A program made the translations under genes and the position numbers. Under the pieces are notes generated by a model, which worked only from the letters and a program-made list of their open reading frames with translations, did no database searches and had not been told where the DNA came from. A stretch of 64,000 nt of DNA from Cellvibrionaceae bacterium (GTDB taxonomy: Bacteria > Pseudomonadota > Gammaproteobacteria > Pseudomonadales > Cellvibrionaceae), in assembly GCA_002707785.1 (NCBI GenBank), contig PANW01000042.1:215184-279183 (forward strand), written 5' to 3'. Below are positions 8,254 through 18,413 of the stretch, piece by piece; within the stretch, counting starts at the first letter, position 1, and every line of letters starts with the position of its first letter.

Positions 8254-10995
8254 TTAGAACTCTTCCCATTCATCATCGGCTTCGGCCGAAGACAGACGTG
8301 ATGAGGCTGAAGGAATACGAGCAACACGCGGTATTGAGCGAGATGTCGCTGATGTCGCGGATGTCGACTGGCTCGACGCATGCCCCATATCATCCACAAC
8401 GAAGAAATCCATCATAGAGTTCATACCCCGGGCTTGCTCAGCCATCGCTTCGCCTGCAGCTGACACTTCTTCCACTAAAGCCGCATTTTGCTGAGTCATA
8501 TCATCCATTTCGGAGACGGCCGTATTCACTTGATCGATACCAGAGGTTTGCTCCTGCGCTGCCTCACTGATTTCACGCATCATGGAGCTCACCTTCTCCA
8601 CCGCGCTCACAATATCTTTTAGAGTTTCACCGGACTCATTAACCAACTGAGTGCCGTCACCCACCTTATTTTGACTGTCTCGAATGAGTTCCTTGATCTC
8701 TTTAGCCGCGCCAGCGCTTCGCTGCGCTAGATTGCGAACCTCGCCGGCCACAACCGCAAAACCACGCCCCTGCTCACCCGCACGCGCAGCTTCCACAGCC
8801 GCATTCAATGCCAACAAATTGGTCTGGAAAGCAATCTCATCGATAACACCAATGATGTCGGAAATCTTCTTGCTTGAGGTGTTGATTTCATCCATGGCAG
8901 CCACTGCCCGACTGACCACCTCTCCCCCCTGAACGGCCTTGTCCTGAGCTTTATCAGACAACTGATTGGCCTCTATCGCGTTCTCCGCGCTCTGTTTAAC
9001 CGTCGATGTCATCTCTTCCATGCTGGAAGCGGTTTCTTCCAATGAGGAAGCTTGCTCTTCCGTTCGCTGGCTCAGATCGGCGTTGCCTTGAGCGATTTCA
9101 TTGGCCGCGGAAGTAATCGCTCCCGAGGAGGATCGTATGTTGCCTATCACCTCCGTCAGTTTATTCGCCGTCGCATTGGCATCGTCTTTTAGTTGTCCAA
9201 AGGAGCCTTGATAGTCTCTTGTAATTCGCTCAGTGAGATCGCCTTTGGCCATTGCTCCAAGCATACGAATAACATCGTTAAGCGCAACTTCCACTGTGCT
9301 TACCAAGTGGTTCAATCCTTTACTCAGATTTTCAAAGAAGCCATCTTTATCGTTCAAACTTATCTGCTGAGTAAAATCACCGCTAGATGCAGCTTCAACC
9401 ATTGCGTCTATTTCACCTTCAATTGCGACTTCAGCGGTTCGATCGGCCCACTCGACCACTGTACCGATACGTTCACCATCGACCAAAATTGGATTAGCGA
9501 TCAACCTAAAGGTTCTACCGCCCACTACGATTTGCCCGACATGCGTAGATCGCAATGCGTCTAGCATTGTGCGTTGATGTGAAGGATTCTTATGGAACAC
9601 ATCAATATTCGAACCCACTAAGCGATTGGTATCAAAACCCGTAAGCTGTGTTCGAATATCCGCTTCAGCGGTTCTCATCATGTCAACGATGGAATCATTC
9701 ATGTAGATAATTTCGTAGTCACTATCGGCGATCATTACATTGGCAGAGACATTATCGAGGGCTTGTTTGACACGGGCGTTTTCCGACGAAATACGCTGCT
9801 CTTCTTTCTCCCGCGCGAGCCGATCAGTAATATCCTCCCACTCGACCACCGTGCCCAATCGCTCGCCAGCGTCGTCAAATAGCGGCGTTGCAATCAGATT
9901 AAATGACAGATCGCCTACGTTCAAAGAAGTACTATAGGGGGTACGCAGCTTACTCAACATACCGCGCTGGTGGGCTGGGTTCTTATGAAAATCATCAACA
10001 CAGGTACCAATCAAATTATCGATCGAGAATTTGGGCAACTCTCGGGTAAGCGTCTGCTCTCTTGAACGCAGCATATCCACAACAGCGTGATTGGTGTAGA
10101 TAATATTCAAATCGTTATCTGCCATCATCACGCTGGTATCGCAAACATCCAATGCCTGCTTAATTCGAAGGGTCGCCTCTGCCGCCTGACGTTCCTCTCG
10201 GCGCAATCTCACTTCATCGGTTTTGTCGTACCACTCTACGATCGTACCAATACGCTCACCGCTAATGCCGTACCAGGGTGTCGCAATCAAGCCGAACACC
10301 ATCTCACCTAGCTCAATATCCGTTTTATAGGGATGGCGTAACTCGGAGATCACTGAGCGTTGTTTCGCTGGCGTTTTATGGAAGTCGTCAACACAGGTTC
10401 CGACCAAGCGACTGACATCAAAAGACGGCAAATATTTCCGCAGTTCGGTTTCGCGATCTTTGAGCATTTTTTGAACTTGCTCATTGACATAAACAATATT
10501 CAAATCATTGTCCGCCAACATAACATTCGCCTGACAAACTTTCAGCGCGTTGGAGATGTTCGCGTTTCGCTCATTTTCCGCCGCTTGGAGTTTTTGCTGG
10601 GTGATGTCCGTAGCAAACTTCACTACCCGATAAGGGTTTCCCTGGTCATCAAAAAGCGGGTTGTAAGATGCTTGAATCCACACCTCCTTCCCCCCTTTTC
10701 CAAAACGACGAAATTCTGACACTCGATTTTCACCGCGGTTCAACGCCTGCCAAAACTGTTGGTAGTCAACACTGTTTCGAGTTTCATCGTCGATAAACAG
10801 ACTGTGGTGCTTACCTTGAATTTCCGCCAGCTGGTAACCCATTACATTCAGAAAATTCTGATTGGCAGTGATGATATTTCCGCTTAGATCAAATTCGATC
10901 ACCGCTTGCACTAAATCAATGGCCGCCAACTTGGATCGCATATCGCGAAGTTCCGAGTCGTTAGAGAAACCCAATTGTTGAAAGATCTTCTTCAT
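8254..10995 (-). CDS. Soluble methyl-accepting chemotaxis protein with four PAS domains
   Basis: A 913-residue cytoplasmic receptor with no transmembrane segment. PAS1 (about 20-135) is of the Aer/BdlA kind. PAS2 (145-260), PAS3 (275-392) and PAS4 (405-522) are near-copies of one another, each with ADxDxxIxYxN, a CVDDFHKxPAHQR-like stretch and GERxGTVVEWxD. A HAMP-like segment (about 525-620) precedes the signalling hairpin, whose tip reads [20 protein letters not shown] (719-738). The extreme C-terminus is EWEEF, the xWExF pentapeptide that tethers CheR/CheB. It resembles Aer2/McpB of the P. aeruginosa Che2 cluster in position and tail, but has a different sensor array. A strong TTGAGGG precedes the ATG. 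Ligand unknown. Confidence 0.92.
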   Translation of the reverse strand: MKKIFQQLGFSNDSELRDMRSKLAAIDLVQAVIEFDLSGNIITANQNFLNVMGYQLAEIQGKHHSLFIDDETRNSVDYQQFWQALNRGENRVSEFRRFGKGGKEVWIQASYNPLFDDQGNPYRVVKFATDITQQKLQAAENERNANISNALKVCQANVMLADNDLNIVYVNEQVQKMLKDRETELRKYLPSFDVSRLVGTCVDDFHKTPAKQRSVISELRHPYKTDIELGEMVFGLIATPWYGISGERIGTIVEWYDKTDEVRLRREERQAAEATLRIKQALDVCDTSVMMADNDLNIIYTNHAVVDMLRSREQTLTRELPKFSIDNLIGTCVDDFHKNPAHQRGMLSKLRTPYSTSLNVGDLSFNLIATPLFDDAGERLGTVVEWEDITDRLAREKEEQRISSENARVKQALDNVSANVMIADSDYEIIYMNDSIVDMMRTAEADIRTQLTGFDTNRLVGSNIDVFHKNPSHQRTMLDALRSTHVGQIVVGGRTFRLIANPILVDGERIGTVVEWADRTAEVAIEGEIDAMVEAASSGDFTQQISLNDKDGFFENLSKGLNHLVSTVEVALNDVIRMLGAMAKGDLTERITRDYQGSFGQLKDDANATANKLTEVIGNIRSSSGAITSAANEIAQGNADLSQRTEEQASSLEETASSMEEMTSTVKQSAENAIEANQLSDKAQDKAVQGGEVVSRAVAAMDEINTSSKKISDIIGVIDEIAFQTNLLALNAAVEAARAGEQGRGFAVVAGEVRNLAQRSAGAAKEIKELIRDSQNKVGDGTQLVNESGETLKDIVSAVEKVSSMMREISEAAQEQTSGIDQVNTAVSEMDDMTQQNAALVEEVSAAGEAMAEQARGMNSMMDFFVVDDMGHASSQSTSATSATSRSIPRVARIPSASSRLSSAEADDEWEEF

Positions 10996-11042
10996 GTCGC
11001 CCTCAATATGCGTGTATCACGCAGATCAGTAGTTCGTCGCCA

Positions 11043-11594
11043 CTAAACGTTGCCGTCTTGTACGAGTTGTTTTGATAATTCAGCCAAGTTTGGCATTTCG
11101 TCCATGGCTAGGAGCTTGTCGATTTCAAGTAAGATAACCATCTTGTCATCAACATTGACCAAGCCTCGAATATAATCTGTTGACACCGCGTCCCCTAGAT
11201 CTGGAGCGGCCTTCATATCGCCATCTGTTAGGTTGTATACATCCGATACCGCATCGACAATGATCCCCATAACTCGACTGCCCTTTTCGGTTTCGACCTT
11301 CAAGACAATCACCACCGTAACAGGCGTGTACTCTATGGCTTCCATGCCGAAGCATTGGCGTAAGTCAATCAACGGAACGATGGTGCCGCGAAGATTAATC
11401 ACCCCTTTCACATTCGGTGGAGCATTGGGTATGGGAGTGGCTGATTCCCAACCGCGGATCTCTTGCACGCACAAGATATCAACACCGTATTCCTCCTCAG
11501 CCATGATAAAGGTTAAATACTGATTTCCATCGTCAGCTCCAACCGCCATATCTTGAGCATCTAGTGTCGTTTCTATCACTGTTTGCATCTGCAT
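11043..11594 (-). CDS. cheW: Chemotaxis coupling protein CheW
   Basis: A 183-residue CheW. A short variable head is followed by the two-subdomain SH3-like fold, with YLTFIMAEEEYGVDILCVQEI, the GVINLRGTIVPLIDLRQCFG core and the C-terminal IRGLVNVDDKMVILLEIDKLL. It bridges the receptor and CheA P5 domain in the signalling array. It begins 8 bp after the cheA stop and is followed 47 bp later by the receptor gene, so all three core array components are adjacent. Confidence 0.95.
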   Translation of the reverse strand: MQMQTVIETTLDAQDMAVGADDGNQYLTFIMAEEEYGVDILCVQEIRGWESATPIPNAPPNVKGVINLRGTIVPLIDLRQCFGMEAIEYTPVTVVIVLKVETEKGSRVMGIIVDAVSDVYNLTDGDMKAAPDLGDAVSTDYIRGLVNVDDKMVILLEIDKLLAMDEMPNLAELSKQLVQDGNV

Positions 11595-11602
11595 ATTCCT
11601 GC

Positions 11603-14185
11603 TTAAGCAATACTTTTCAGCGATGGTGTCGAGCCCGCAGGCGACACCAACTGAACCTGTTGTTGATGAGTGATCCCAGCAAGCTTGACCAAACCTGGAA
11701 TATCCAAAATCAAAGCCACAGTGCCGTCACCCAAAATCGTCGCGCCGGAAATACCTTCAACACGCTGATAATTCTGTTCAAGACTTTTAATGACGACCTG
11801 TTGTTGGGCCTGCAGATCATCCACCACGACTCCTACCTTTTCACCGTCGTATTCGACCACTACCATCAACGCTTCATCCAAGCTATTGGTGTCCGCGTCG
11901 ATATTGAAAATTTCATGTAGTTGAATAATGGGAACGTATTCATCGCGCAGCTGAAATACATCACAACCGCCTGCCACGCGGCTAACTCTCTCGTCTTTAC
12001 TCTGCAAAGATTCAACAATGGACACCAACGGAAATATGTAGGTTTGATCGCCGACGCGCACCAGCTGACCATCCAATATGGCCAAGGTTAGCGGCAGACG
12101 AATAGTAATTTTTGACCCCTTACCGATAGTGGAGTTGATTTCAACGGAGCCATTTAACGCCTGAATATTGCGCCGAACGACATCCATACCAACTCCGCGC
12201 CCAGAAACATCACTCACTTCCTGCGCGGTCGAGAAGCCCGGCTGGAAAATCATGTCGTAGACCTGCTCGTCGGACAGAGATTGTGCTTCCTTCTCCTGAA
12301 TCATGCCGCTATCTAGCGCCTTCGCCACAATTCGAGATCGATCTAAACCCTTGCCGTCATCGGTAATCTCAATCACCACATTGCCGCCTTGATGATAGGC
12401 GTTCAATGTGATCATTCCGGTATCAGACTTGCCTGCCTCCACTCTTTCTTCTGGCTGCTCTATACCGTGATCGATAGCGTTGCGTACCAGATGAACCAAG
12501 GGATCACCGATTTTCTCCATCACCGTTTTATCGAGTTCGGTTTGCTCTCCAATGAGCTCTAGATGGATTTTTTTATTGAGCCTCTTGCCTAAATCGCGAA
12601 CCATTCGGGGAAAACGACTAAAAGCAAAGCTGATAGGCAGCATCCGAATGCGCATAACGCTTTCTTGCAATTCGCGAGTATTTTGCTCGAGCTGACTCAG
12701 CCCTTCGCGTAACTTCGGCAGGCAATTGATATCAAAGTCATTGCCCAATTCCCCCAACATGGACTGAGTAATCACCAGCTCACCGACCATATTGATTAGA
12801 GTATCAACCTTATCGATACCCACTCGAATTGACGTTGATTCGTTCGAGGACGTTTTTTTGGCGGGGGCGGCTTTGGGGATGTCTCTTTCCTGTGGCGCAG
12901 ACTTGTTAGAAGCTATTGCGACCTGAGAGTCCGGCTCACCACCCGCGATAGAAACTGGCTCGCGACTTTCCAGAGTCTCTTCAACGCTAACCGACTCGCT
13001 TTTCGACAAACTGATACTGTCGACTTCTTGCCCGTTTGAACTCGAGTCAGCCGCATCGGTTGCCCCCTTCGCACTACTGACTTGCCTTGTGACGACAATA
13101 TCGGACTCATCCACGACCCACTCAAAGGCTTCGTGAATCTGCGACTCGTCACAACCTGCATCAATATTCAATTGCCACGCCAAATAGCACGATTCAGGGT
13201 TAAGTAAACTCCAGCGGGGTAATGATTCAACTTGTGCCGAGACATGTCGTAAACCTGCGTCGGCCAATTCGCGAAATATGCGTAGGGGCTCATTGCCAGT
13301 CCGCAAGACATCTTCACCGGGCTTGAAACTAACGCTCCACCCATCGTTCTCAGAGACCGCAATGCCGCTTTCATCCGAGCCTTGGTCTTCAGCGTCGTGC
13401 TGATGACAGGCGAGAACTATCTCGAGGTCAGATTCGTCGACAACCCACTCAAACACCTCATCAAGTTTGGACTTGCTGATTCTATCGCGAAATACAATAT
13501 CAAAACCTAAGTAACAAGCCTCAGGATCGAGCACTGAATAATCAGGTACCTGCTCAAATATCGGTGTCACACAAGTTCTACCTAGCTCTTCCAGCTCGCG
13601 CAGAATCCTAAGGGGCTCATTGCCGGTACGCAGAATGTCTCGCCCGGGAATAAAGCGTATACGCCACGGACCATCGATTTCCTCAGCGCCTTCAGGCCCC
13701 TCTTTTACAGAAGAAGAATCCTCTAACTCTCGGGAAGCAATGTCGCCTGAAGGCGAAGACTCTGACGGTACCGTTAAATAGTTGGGTGACTGTGGGTCTT
13801 GTGCCAATATCTCTTCAAATGCTTTGCCTAAAGTTGCAGATTGCTCCGCATCAGGTGTTTCATCACTTTGCAAAGCGGACAACAGATCTCGCAGGCAATC
13901 CACTGACTGCAAGAATAAATCGACATCATCCTGGCGTATGGGACGGGCATCAGATCGAATTTCATCGAGTAACGTTTCGAGCACATGAGTGAAATCGGCG
14001 ACAATCGAAAAGCCAAAGGTGGCACTGCCGCCTTTGATAGAATGCGCGGCTCGAAATATGGTATTGATGGTTTCGGCATCGACTGCCGAGGGATCTAACT
14101 CCATCAATGCACTTTCCATCGAGTCGAGCCCTTCAAAACTCTCCTCAAAGAAAACCTGATGAAACTGAGACAGATCCACACTCAT
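11603..14185 (-). CDS. cheA: Chemotaxis histidine kinase CheA with two tandem P2-like modules
   Basis: An 860-residue CheA. Domain order: HPt P1 with phospho-histidine H48 (RAAHSIKGGSATFGF); two homologous modules at about 171-258 and 281-366, each carrying LRTGNEPLRI and ending FEWVVDESD; a Ser/Glu-rich linker (370-445); P3 dimerisation from VDTLINMVGELVI; the P4 ATPase (N box LVRNAIDHGIE, G1 ITDDGKGLD, G2 GRGVGMDVV); and P5 CheW-like to the end. It phosphorylates CheY and CheB. Most CheA proteins have a single P2 response-regulator-binding domain, so the paired modules are unusual. One base separates it from cheY. Confidence 0.94.
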   Translation of the reverse strand: MSVDLSQFHQVFFEESFEGLDSMESALMELDPSAVDAETINTIFRAAHSIKGGSATFGFSIVADFTHVLETLLDEIRSDARPIRQDDVDLFLQSVDCLRDLLSALQSDETPDAEQSATLGKAFEEILAQDPQSPNYLTVPSESSPSGDIASRELEDSSSVKEGPEGAEEIDGPWRIRFIPGRDILRTGNEPLRILRELEELGRTCVTPIFEQVPDYSVLDPEACYLGFDIVFRDRISKSKLDEVFEWVVDESDLEIVLACHQHDAEDQGSDESGIAVSENDGWSVSFKPGEDVLRTGNEPLRIFRELADAGLRHVSAQVESLPRWSLLNPESCYLAWQLNIDAGCDESQIHEAFEWVVDESDIVVTRQVSSAKGATDAADSSSNGQEVDSISLSKSESVSVEETLESREPVSIAGGEPDSQVAIASNKSAPQERDIPKAAPAKKTSSNESTSIRVGIDKVDTLINMVGELVITQSMLGELGNDFDINCLPKLREGLSQLEQNTRELQESVMRIRMLPISFAFSRFPRMVRDLGKRLNKKIHLELIGEQTELDKTVMEKIGDPLVHLVRNAIDHGIEQPEERVEAGKSDTGMITLNAYHQGGNVVIEITDDGKGLDRSRIVAKALDSGMIQEKEAQSLSDEQVYDMIFQPGFSTAQEVSDVSGRGVGMDVVRRNIQALNGSVEINSTIGKGSKITIRLPLTLAILDGQLVRVGDQTYIFPLVSIVESLQSKDERVSRVAGGCDVFQLRDEYVPIIQLHEIFNIDADTNSLDEALMVVVEYDGEKVGVVVDDLQAQQQVVIKSLEQNYQRVEGISGATILGDGTVALILDIPGLVKLAGITHQQQVQLVSPAGSTPSLKSIA

Positions 14186-14186
14186 G

Positions 14187-14546
14187 CTAGAGCACCTTTT
14201 TGATGGTCGCTAGCAGCTGATCGGGATTGAATGGTTTAACAATCCAACCGGTAGCACCTGCAGACTTACCTTGCATCTTTTTGCCTGTGCTGGACTCGGT
14301 GGTAAGCATCAGAATCGGCACAAACTTGTAGCTTGGCAACTTGCGTAATTCAGCGATTAACGCGATGCCATCCATATTGGGCATATTGACATCGGAAATT
14401 ACCAGATCTACCGCCCCCCCCTTTGCGAGCTTCAGGGCCTCCACCCCGTCACAGGCTTCTACTACATCGTGGCCAGCGCCTTTTAAGGTAAAAGAAACCA
14501 TCTGGCGCATAGATGCAGAATCATCGACGGCAAGAATCTTTGCCAT
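14187..14546 (-). CDS. cheY: Chemotaxis response regulator CheY-like
   Basis: A 119-residue stand-alone receiver. DD8-9, acceptor D52 (LVISDVNMPNMDG), the switch T/S region (MLTTESS) and the conserved lysine in WIVKPFNP are all present. The start at 14546 (MAKILAVDD) has GGAGA 9 bases upstream and is preferred over an in-frame ATG 21 bp earlier. It lies immediately before cheA, which is the expected phosphodonor. Whether it acts on the flagellar motor or on an alternative output of this cluster cannot be told from sequence. Confidence 0.92.
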   Translation of the reverse strand: MAKILAVDDSASMRQMVSFTLKGAGHDVVEACDGVEALKLAKGGAVDLVISDVNMPNMDGIALIAELRKLPSYKFVPILMLTTESSTGKKMQGKSAGATGWIVKPFNPDQLLATIKKVL

Positions 14547-14632
14547 AGCGTGTCTCCAAAGTGACAAAAATTAAGTATTATTCGAGGGATATCTAAATCC
14601 GTTTAATCAGTGAGAGTCCTACTGCGACCAGT

Positions 14633-14914
14633 TCAAGCAACAAGACCTAAATGCTCCTTCAAGCCTAGCTGTTCGCTGGCTTCAATTAGCGCGCTAGAAG
14701 GTGAACTCCAGCTTACTTCAGCCTCATGCTGCTTGAGTGTTTTCATAAACACGTAGATAAGCTGTAAGCCTGCTGTGTCTGCTCTAGTAACATCGTTTGC
14801 GCTAAAAATGACATCGTTGCTGCCGCTAATGTACTGATCGAGTTCGTTGTACAACGATTCCGCATTGGCAATTGTCAGATTCTCGGGTAAGTCAACCGTG
14901 ACTGTGTTACTCAC
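14633..14914 (-). CDS. STAS-domain protein heading the chemotaxis operon
   Basis: A 93-residue STAS-fold protein related to anti-anti-sigma factors and MlaB-type STAS proteins. The strand-helix pattern and VTRADTAGLQLIYVFMK loop are visible. The usual DSS phosphorylation motif is replaced by ADTAG, with threonine in the serine position, so regulation by phosphorylation is uncertain. Two consecutive GTG codons could start it. AGGAGG stands 2 bases before the first and 5 before the second, so the second (14914) is chosen. It is the first gene after the sigma-28 promoter and 86 bp upstream of cheY. STAS genes at this place are known in several gammaproteobacterial che clusters, with unclear function. 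Confidence 0.85.
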   Translation of the reverse strand: MSNTVTVDLPENLTIANAESLYNELDQYISGSNDVIFSANDVTRADTAGLQLIYVFMKTLKQHEAEVSWSSPSSALIEASEQLGLKEHLGLVA

Positions 14915-14955
14915 CACTGCCTCCTATTATCGTCCGTGTCTTATTAAACATTCAC

Positions 14956-14976
14956 ATCACCGATAGTTTTGGTGAT
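14956..14976. repeat. Inverted repeat at the 5' end of the che operon transcript
   Basis: ATCACC and GGTGAT, six perfectly paired bases around a nine-base loop, lie between the sigma-28 promoter and the STAS start codon. The predicted transcript start (about 14978) places this hairpin within its first 25 bases. It could be an operator or a stabilising 5' stem. No function can be shown from sequence. Confidence 0.45.
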
Positions 14977-14984
14977 TACAGTGG

Positions 14985-15011
14985 ATATCGGTCAGTAAAT
15001 TGATAACTTTA
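14985..15011 (-). promoter_or_regulatory. Sigma-28 (FliA) promoter of the che operon
   Basis: On the minus strand the -35 is TAAAGTTA, then exactly 11 bases, then the -10 ACCGATAT, against the consensus TAAAGTTT-N11-GCCGATAA. Only three of sixteen positions differ. It is about 70 bp upstream of the STAS gene and the only such match in this gap. The remaining 200 bases up to fliJ hold no gene or terminator that I can support. Confidence 0.85.
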
Positions 15012-15217
15012 CTAATGAGTGTCGATATTTATTCTAGTCGGAGTTTCTTGGCTTGCGAGAAATTCACGCCCAATGAAGCGCAATTCGATCTTTGAAAGGG
15101 GAGTTAGGCGTCATCTGTTGAAAAATAGCACTAACAATGAGGATATGGAGCCTATAAAACGCTCGGCGATGTTGTTGATCGGTGATTATTTGAACAGGAA
15201 GGCGATTCGAATTGCAA

Positions 15218-15655
15218 TTAAATTTGTGTTCTCGCAGCAATCATCGACAGCTCATCCATCTCTTTTTGCAGCTGTTTCTCAAACTGAGCGTCTTCTTCTG
15301 ATTTCAATCCGGCGATCATCTTTTCGATGTTTTTTCGGCGTTGATAACAGAGTTGCCAGTTGCGGAGAACGTTGCTTTCATTGTCACGCAATTGCTGCAG
15401 CTGCGCCTTCTGCGTCTCTACTACCCCCATCAGCTGAGCCAAAAACTGTCGGTCGTTCATCAATGCTTGCACACTGACGCCCGCCTTTGGCTGATTAAGT
15501 TGGGTTTGGTAGTCGAGTTGATACTTTTCGATCTGCTGCAGCTGCTGCTCTGTCTGCTGAGAGGCCTGACGAGCCTGCTCTAAGGCCTGAGCGGCTCCGT
15601 CTTCGGCTCTTTTCGCCATATCCAGTACTAGTAGCATTCGCTTGGAGCGTTTCAC
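15218..15655 (-). CDS. fliJ: Flagellar export chaperone FliJ
   Basis: A 145-residue, almost wholly helical coiled-coil protein starting MKRSKRMLLVLDMAKR, the usual FliJ opening, with dense Gln/Glu heptads through to the end. FliJ binds the FliI hexamer and FlhA and promotes export. The start is a GTG at 15653-15655. A longer reading frame begins 66 bp upstream, but its extra residues do not resemble FliJ. It is the last gene of the fliEFGHIJ run, 108 bp after fliI. No terminator is apparent downstream. Confidence 0.85.
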   Translation of the reverse strand: MKRSKRMLLVLDMAKRAEDGAAQALEQARQASQQTEQQLQQIEKYQLDYQTQLNQPKAGVSVQALMNDRQFLAQLMGVVETQKAQLQQLRDNESNVLRNWQLCYQRRKNIEKMIAGLKSEEDAQFEKQLQKEMDELSMIAARTQI

Positions 15656-15763
15656 GTTTATCTCATCAACCTTTACTTCGTAGCCAATAGCTCCGGTGTT
15701 TCGAGCCTCATTGACGACCACTTTACCGTACAGGCAGCCGCTTCATAGCGGCAATCTTAGCGC

Positions 15764-17149
15764 TTAGGGTGTGACGCCAGCGTCCTGAGTTTGCGCGGCT
15801 GCACTAGCTTGAGCGACCGGACTGAGCACTGGCGCCATCAGCGACAGCAGCTGCTGACAGCTGTTTTGGAAATCTATACGCTCTTGTAGTCCCTGGGAAA
15901 TAAACGCCTTGATATGCGGTGTCCTTTCTATTGCGTTATCGATGTCTGGATCACTCCCTTTGCGATAAGCGCCGATATTAATCAGGTCTCGGTTCTCCTG
16001 ATAAAGTGACTGCATTTGTTTAAATTTCTGCATAATCTGGAGATGTTCTGCAGGAACAATATTTGGCATCGCACGACTGATGGAGGCTTCCACGTCAATA
16101 GCGGGATAAGTCCCCTCCTCCGCCAAGCGTCGAGAAAGAACGATATGTCCATCGAGAATCGCGCGCGCAGCATCAGCAATGGGATCTTGAAGATCATCTC
16201 CCTCGGTGAGCACCGTATAGAACGCCGTGATAGAACCGCCACCTTCGGCGGCGTTACCGGCTCGCTCCACCAGTTGTGGAATTTTGGCAAACACCGAGGG
16301 CGGATATCCTTTGGTGGCTGGGGGCTCACCGATCGACAAAGAGATTTCACGCTGAGCCTGAGCGTAGCGAGTGAGCGAATCCATGAGCAAGAGCACATTC
16401 TTGCCTTGATCCCGATAATATTCAGCCACGCGAGTACACAACTGCGATGCCCGCAAACGCATTAAGGGAGCATCATCGGCAGGCGACGCGACTACCACGG
16501 CTCGACGCAGGCCCTCCTCACCCAAAATGTGATCAATGAATTCCTTAACCTCTCTGCCCCGTTCGCCAACTAGGCCTACAACAACAACGTCGGCAGTGGT
16601 AAAGCGAGTCATCATCCCCAGCAGCATACTCTTACCCACACCCGAGCCGGCGAATAAGCCCAAACGCTGACCCCGACCCACGGTGAGCAATGCGTTAATT
16701 GCGCGAATCCCCACATCTAAGGGCTCACTGATCGGATGACGATGCAGGGGATTAATTTTGGCCGCATTGAATTCAAGGTAGTCGTCGCCCGGCCAAAGTG
16801 GTTTGCCATCGAGCGGCTGGCCAAGGCCGTCTATCACCCGCCCCAGCAACTCCGGACCAATCTGAATGCCGCTATCGGCCCCCACCGGTCGAACAATGGC
16901 ACCAGGCTGCACACCTTCAACATGCTGTATCGGCATGAGATAGATCTTGCCATCGGAAAAACCAACCACTTCTGCATCAATTCGACGGTCATCATGGGTG
17001 ATCACTTCACATTGATGACCAATAGACACATTCAAACCCACAGCCTCTAGCGTCATACCCACTAAGCGAGTTAAACGCCCCTGTGCTTGCGGCTGAAATT
17101 GAAAGCGTTTATTGGGTCGATGATCGTGCAAGTGCTGCAATAAACTCAC
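15764..17149 (-). CDS. fliI: Flagellum-specific ATPase FliI
   Basis: A 461-residue FliI of the F1-beta family. The Walker A loop is GSGVGKS (168-174), Walker B lies in [14 protein letters not shown], and the family signature [16 protein letters not shown] follows. It energises the type III export gate together with FliH and FliJ. Length is standard, with a short alanine-rich tail. Its ATG overlaps the fliH stop (4-bp overlap), indicating translational coupling. Confidence 0.96.
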   Translation of the reverse strand: MSLLQHLHDHRPNKRFQFQPQAQGRLTRLVGMTLEAVGLNVSIGHQCEVITHDDRRIDAEVVGFSDGKIYLMPIQHVEGVQPGAIVRPVGADSGIQIGPELLGRVIDGLGQPLDGKPLWPGDDYLEFNAAKINPLHRHPISEPLDVGIRAINALLTVGRGQRLGLFAGSGVGKSMLLGMMTRFTTADVVVVGLVGERGREVKEFIDHILGEEGLRRAVVVASPADDAPLMRLRASQLCTRVAEYYRDQGKNVLLLMDSLTRYAQAQREISLSIGEPPATKGYPPSVFAKIPQLVERAGNAAEGGGSITAFYTVLTEGDDLQDPIADAARAILDGHIVLSRRLAEEGTYPAIDVEASISRAMPNIVPAEHLQIMQKFKQMQSLYQENRDLINIGAYRKGSDPDIDNAIERTPHIKAFISQGLQERIDFQNSCQQLLSLMAPVLSPVAQASAAAQTQDAGVTP

Positions 17150-18291
17150 GAAGGATTATTTCCGTCAAAGCCCTCAGCGGGCGTGTTCCCATTAGAACCC
17201 TCAACATTAGACGCCTGTGGTGGCGAACCCGGGTCAAGCTCACGTGACGAAACCTGTGCGGAGCTGCTGTTATGTTCAGTCTCGGATGCAGCTGAGGTAC
17301 TTGGCAGGTCATTATCTTGGGCTTGCCCTAGAGATTCGTCAGAAGCACCGCCGCTCGGTCTAGCTATCTCTGCGCTGTGGGCGTCATTTTTTGGACCGTC
17401 ATTGTCGTTCGATTTTGCGCTTTCGCTGTTCTCTATAGTTTCTGCACTACCTATGCCTTCAACGGCCGTGGCACTCTGAAAGTGGTCACTCTGAGATTCA
17501 GAAGATAAAAGATCGTCTGCCTCCTCGGAGGAACTTGTCAACTGACGATCAAGGAATTGACTGAACATGGCCTGTAATTTCGATTCAATAGTGAAATCGA
17601 CGAGACTTTCATCCGTCTGAATCCGACAGCCGCCCGGTAGGATTTGTGAATCCCCGCGAAATGCCCAGTCTTTGCCATGCTCCTCACTGAATGTTTCCAC
17701 CAAGGCCAAGTCATCGGGGTTTAGGCAAACCGTAGTATGGCGGGCCCCCACGGGTAACACGGCGATCGCCTGCTTTACGACCGACAAAATATGCGAGGAA
17801 TCTTGCAACAGCTCTCGCTCGACTAGCTGTCGAGTCAGGCTGGTGACGTAATTGAGCACCGTCGTCTCGAGCTGCTGTTGCTGATGAGAAATGGGATCAA
17901 TCAATGCTTCTGCCACTTGCAACAACTGTGAAACTTGCTGCTCAAACACAGGCCGACTTTCTTGCTCTGCTTTTTCCAGTCCTGCTTGGTAACCCTGTTC
18001 AAGCCCCTCTTTTTGACCCTGCTCAAAACCTGCTTTTTCCCCTTGAGTGAAACCTTCCTTTTCAGCTGCTTCAGTAATCGCCTGAAGCTCTTCTGCGGTA
18101 ATGGGTGACAGCTCTAGAGACTCATCTAGATCGACTTCTTCGATAATTTCGTCGCTGCGAGCCACTCGATCCTTTTGCTCTTTCTCTGCCGATGGCAGTA
18201 CTTTTTCGGCACCACCCATATCAGGCAATTGCCAAACATCAAACTCACCTAGATCTTCGGAGGCAATAATATTGGGGGATTTATAACTCAT
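17146..18291 (-). CDS. fliH: Flagellar assembly protein FliH with long acidic C-terminal tail
   Basis: A 381-residue FliH. It has an acidic head, a GxxxG-type repeat region (about 80-105, [20 protein letters not shown]) characteristic of FliH, and a C-terminal domain resembling the V-ATPase E subunit (about 115-250). FliH dimers hold FliI at the export gate. The last 130 residues (about 252-381) are an addition: Ser, Glu, Asp, Asn and Gly-rich, without predicted fold. Most FliH proteins end near residue 230-260, so this tail is unusual. It overlaps fliI by 4 bp and is 122 bp from fliG; that gap holds a 6-bp inverted repeat at 18389-18407. Confidence 0.9.
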   Translation of the reverse strand: MSYKSPNIIASEDLGEFDVWQLPDMGGAEKVLPSAEKEQKDRVARSDEIIEEVDLDESLELSPITAEELQAITEAAEKEGFTQGEKAGFEQGQKEGLEQGYQAGLEKAEQESRPVFEQQVSQLLQVAEALIDPISHQQQQLETTVLNYVTSLTRQLVERELLQDSSHILSVVKQAIAVLPVGARHTTVCLNPDDLALVETFSEEHGKDWAFRGDSQILPGGCRIQTDESLVDFTIESKLQAMFSQFLDRQLTSSSEEADDLLSSESQSDHFQSATAVEGIGSAETIENSESAKSNDNDGPKNDAHSAEIARPSGGASDESLGQAQDNDLPSTSAASETEHNSSSAQVSSRELDPGSPPQASNVEGSNGNTPAEGFDGNNPS

Positions 18292-18413
18292 TCTGTACTC
18301 GACGCATTAGGCAGCCGCAAGCGAGAGCAGAAAAAACGTCACAACGTAATAATTGAGCGCGCGGGCACGCACTGCCTACAACGTCGGAACGCTGACGTTC
18401 GCAGCGTCCACGC

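Noticed and set aside
15019-15477. Plus-strand reading frame of 152 codons across the che-fliJ gap
   Set aside because: It runs into fliJ in antisense, has no ribosome site, and its composition does not resemble a protein family. The overlap with a well-supported gene makes it a chance frame.
18389-18407. 6-bp inverted repeat between fliG and fliH
   Set aside because: No T-tract and it lies within a co-transcribed operon; too short to call as a terminator or operator.
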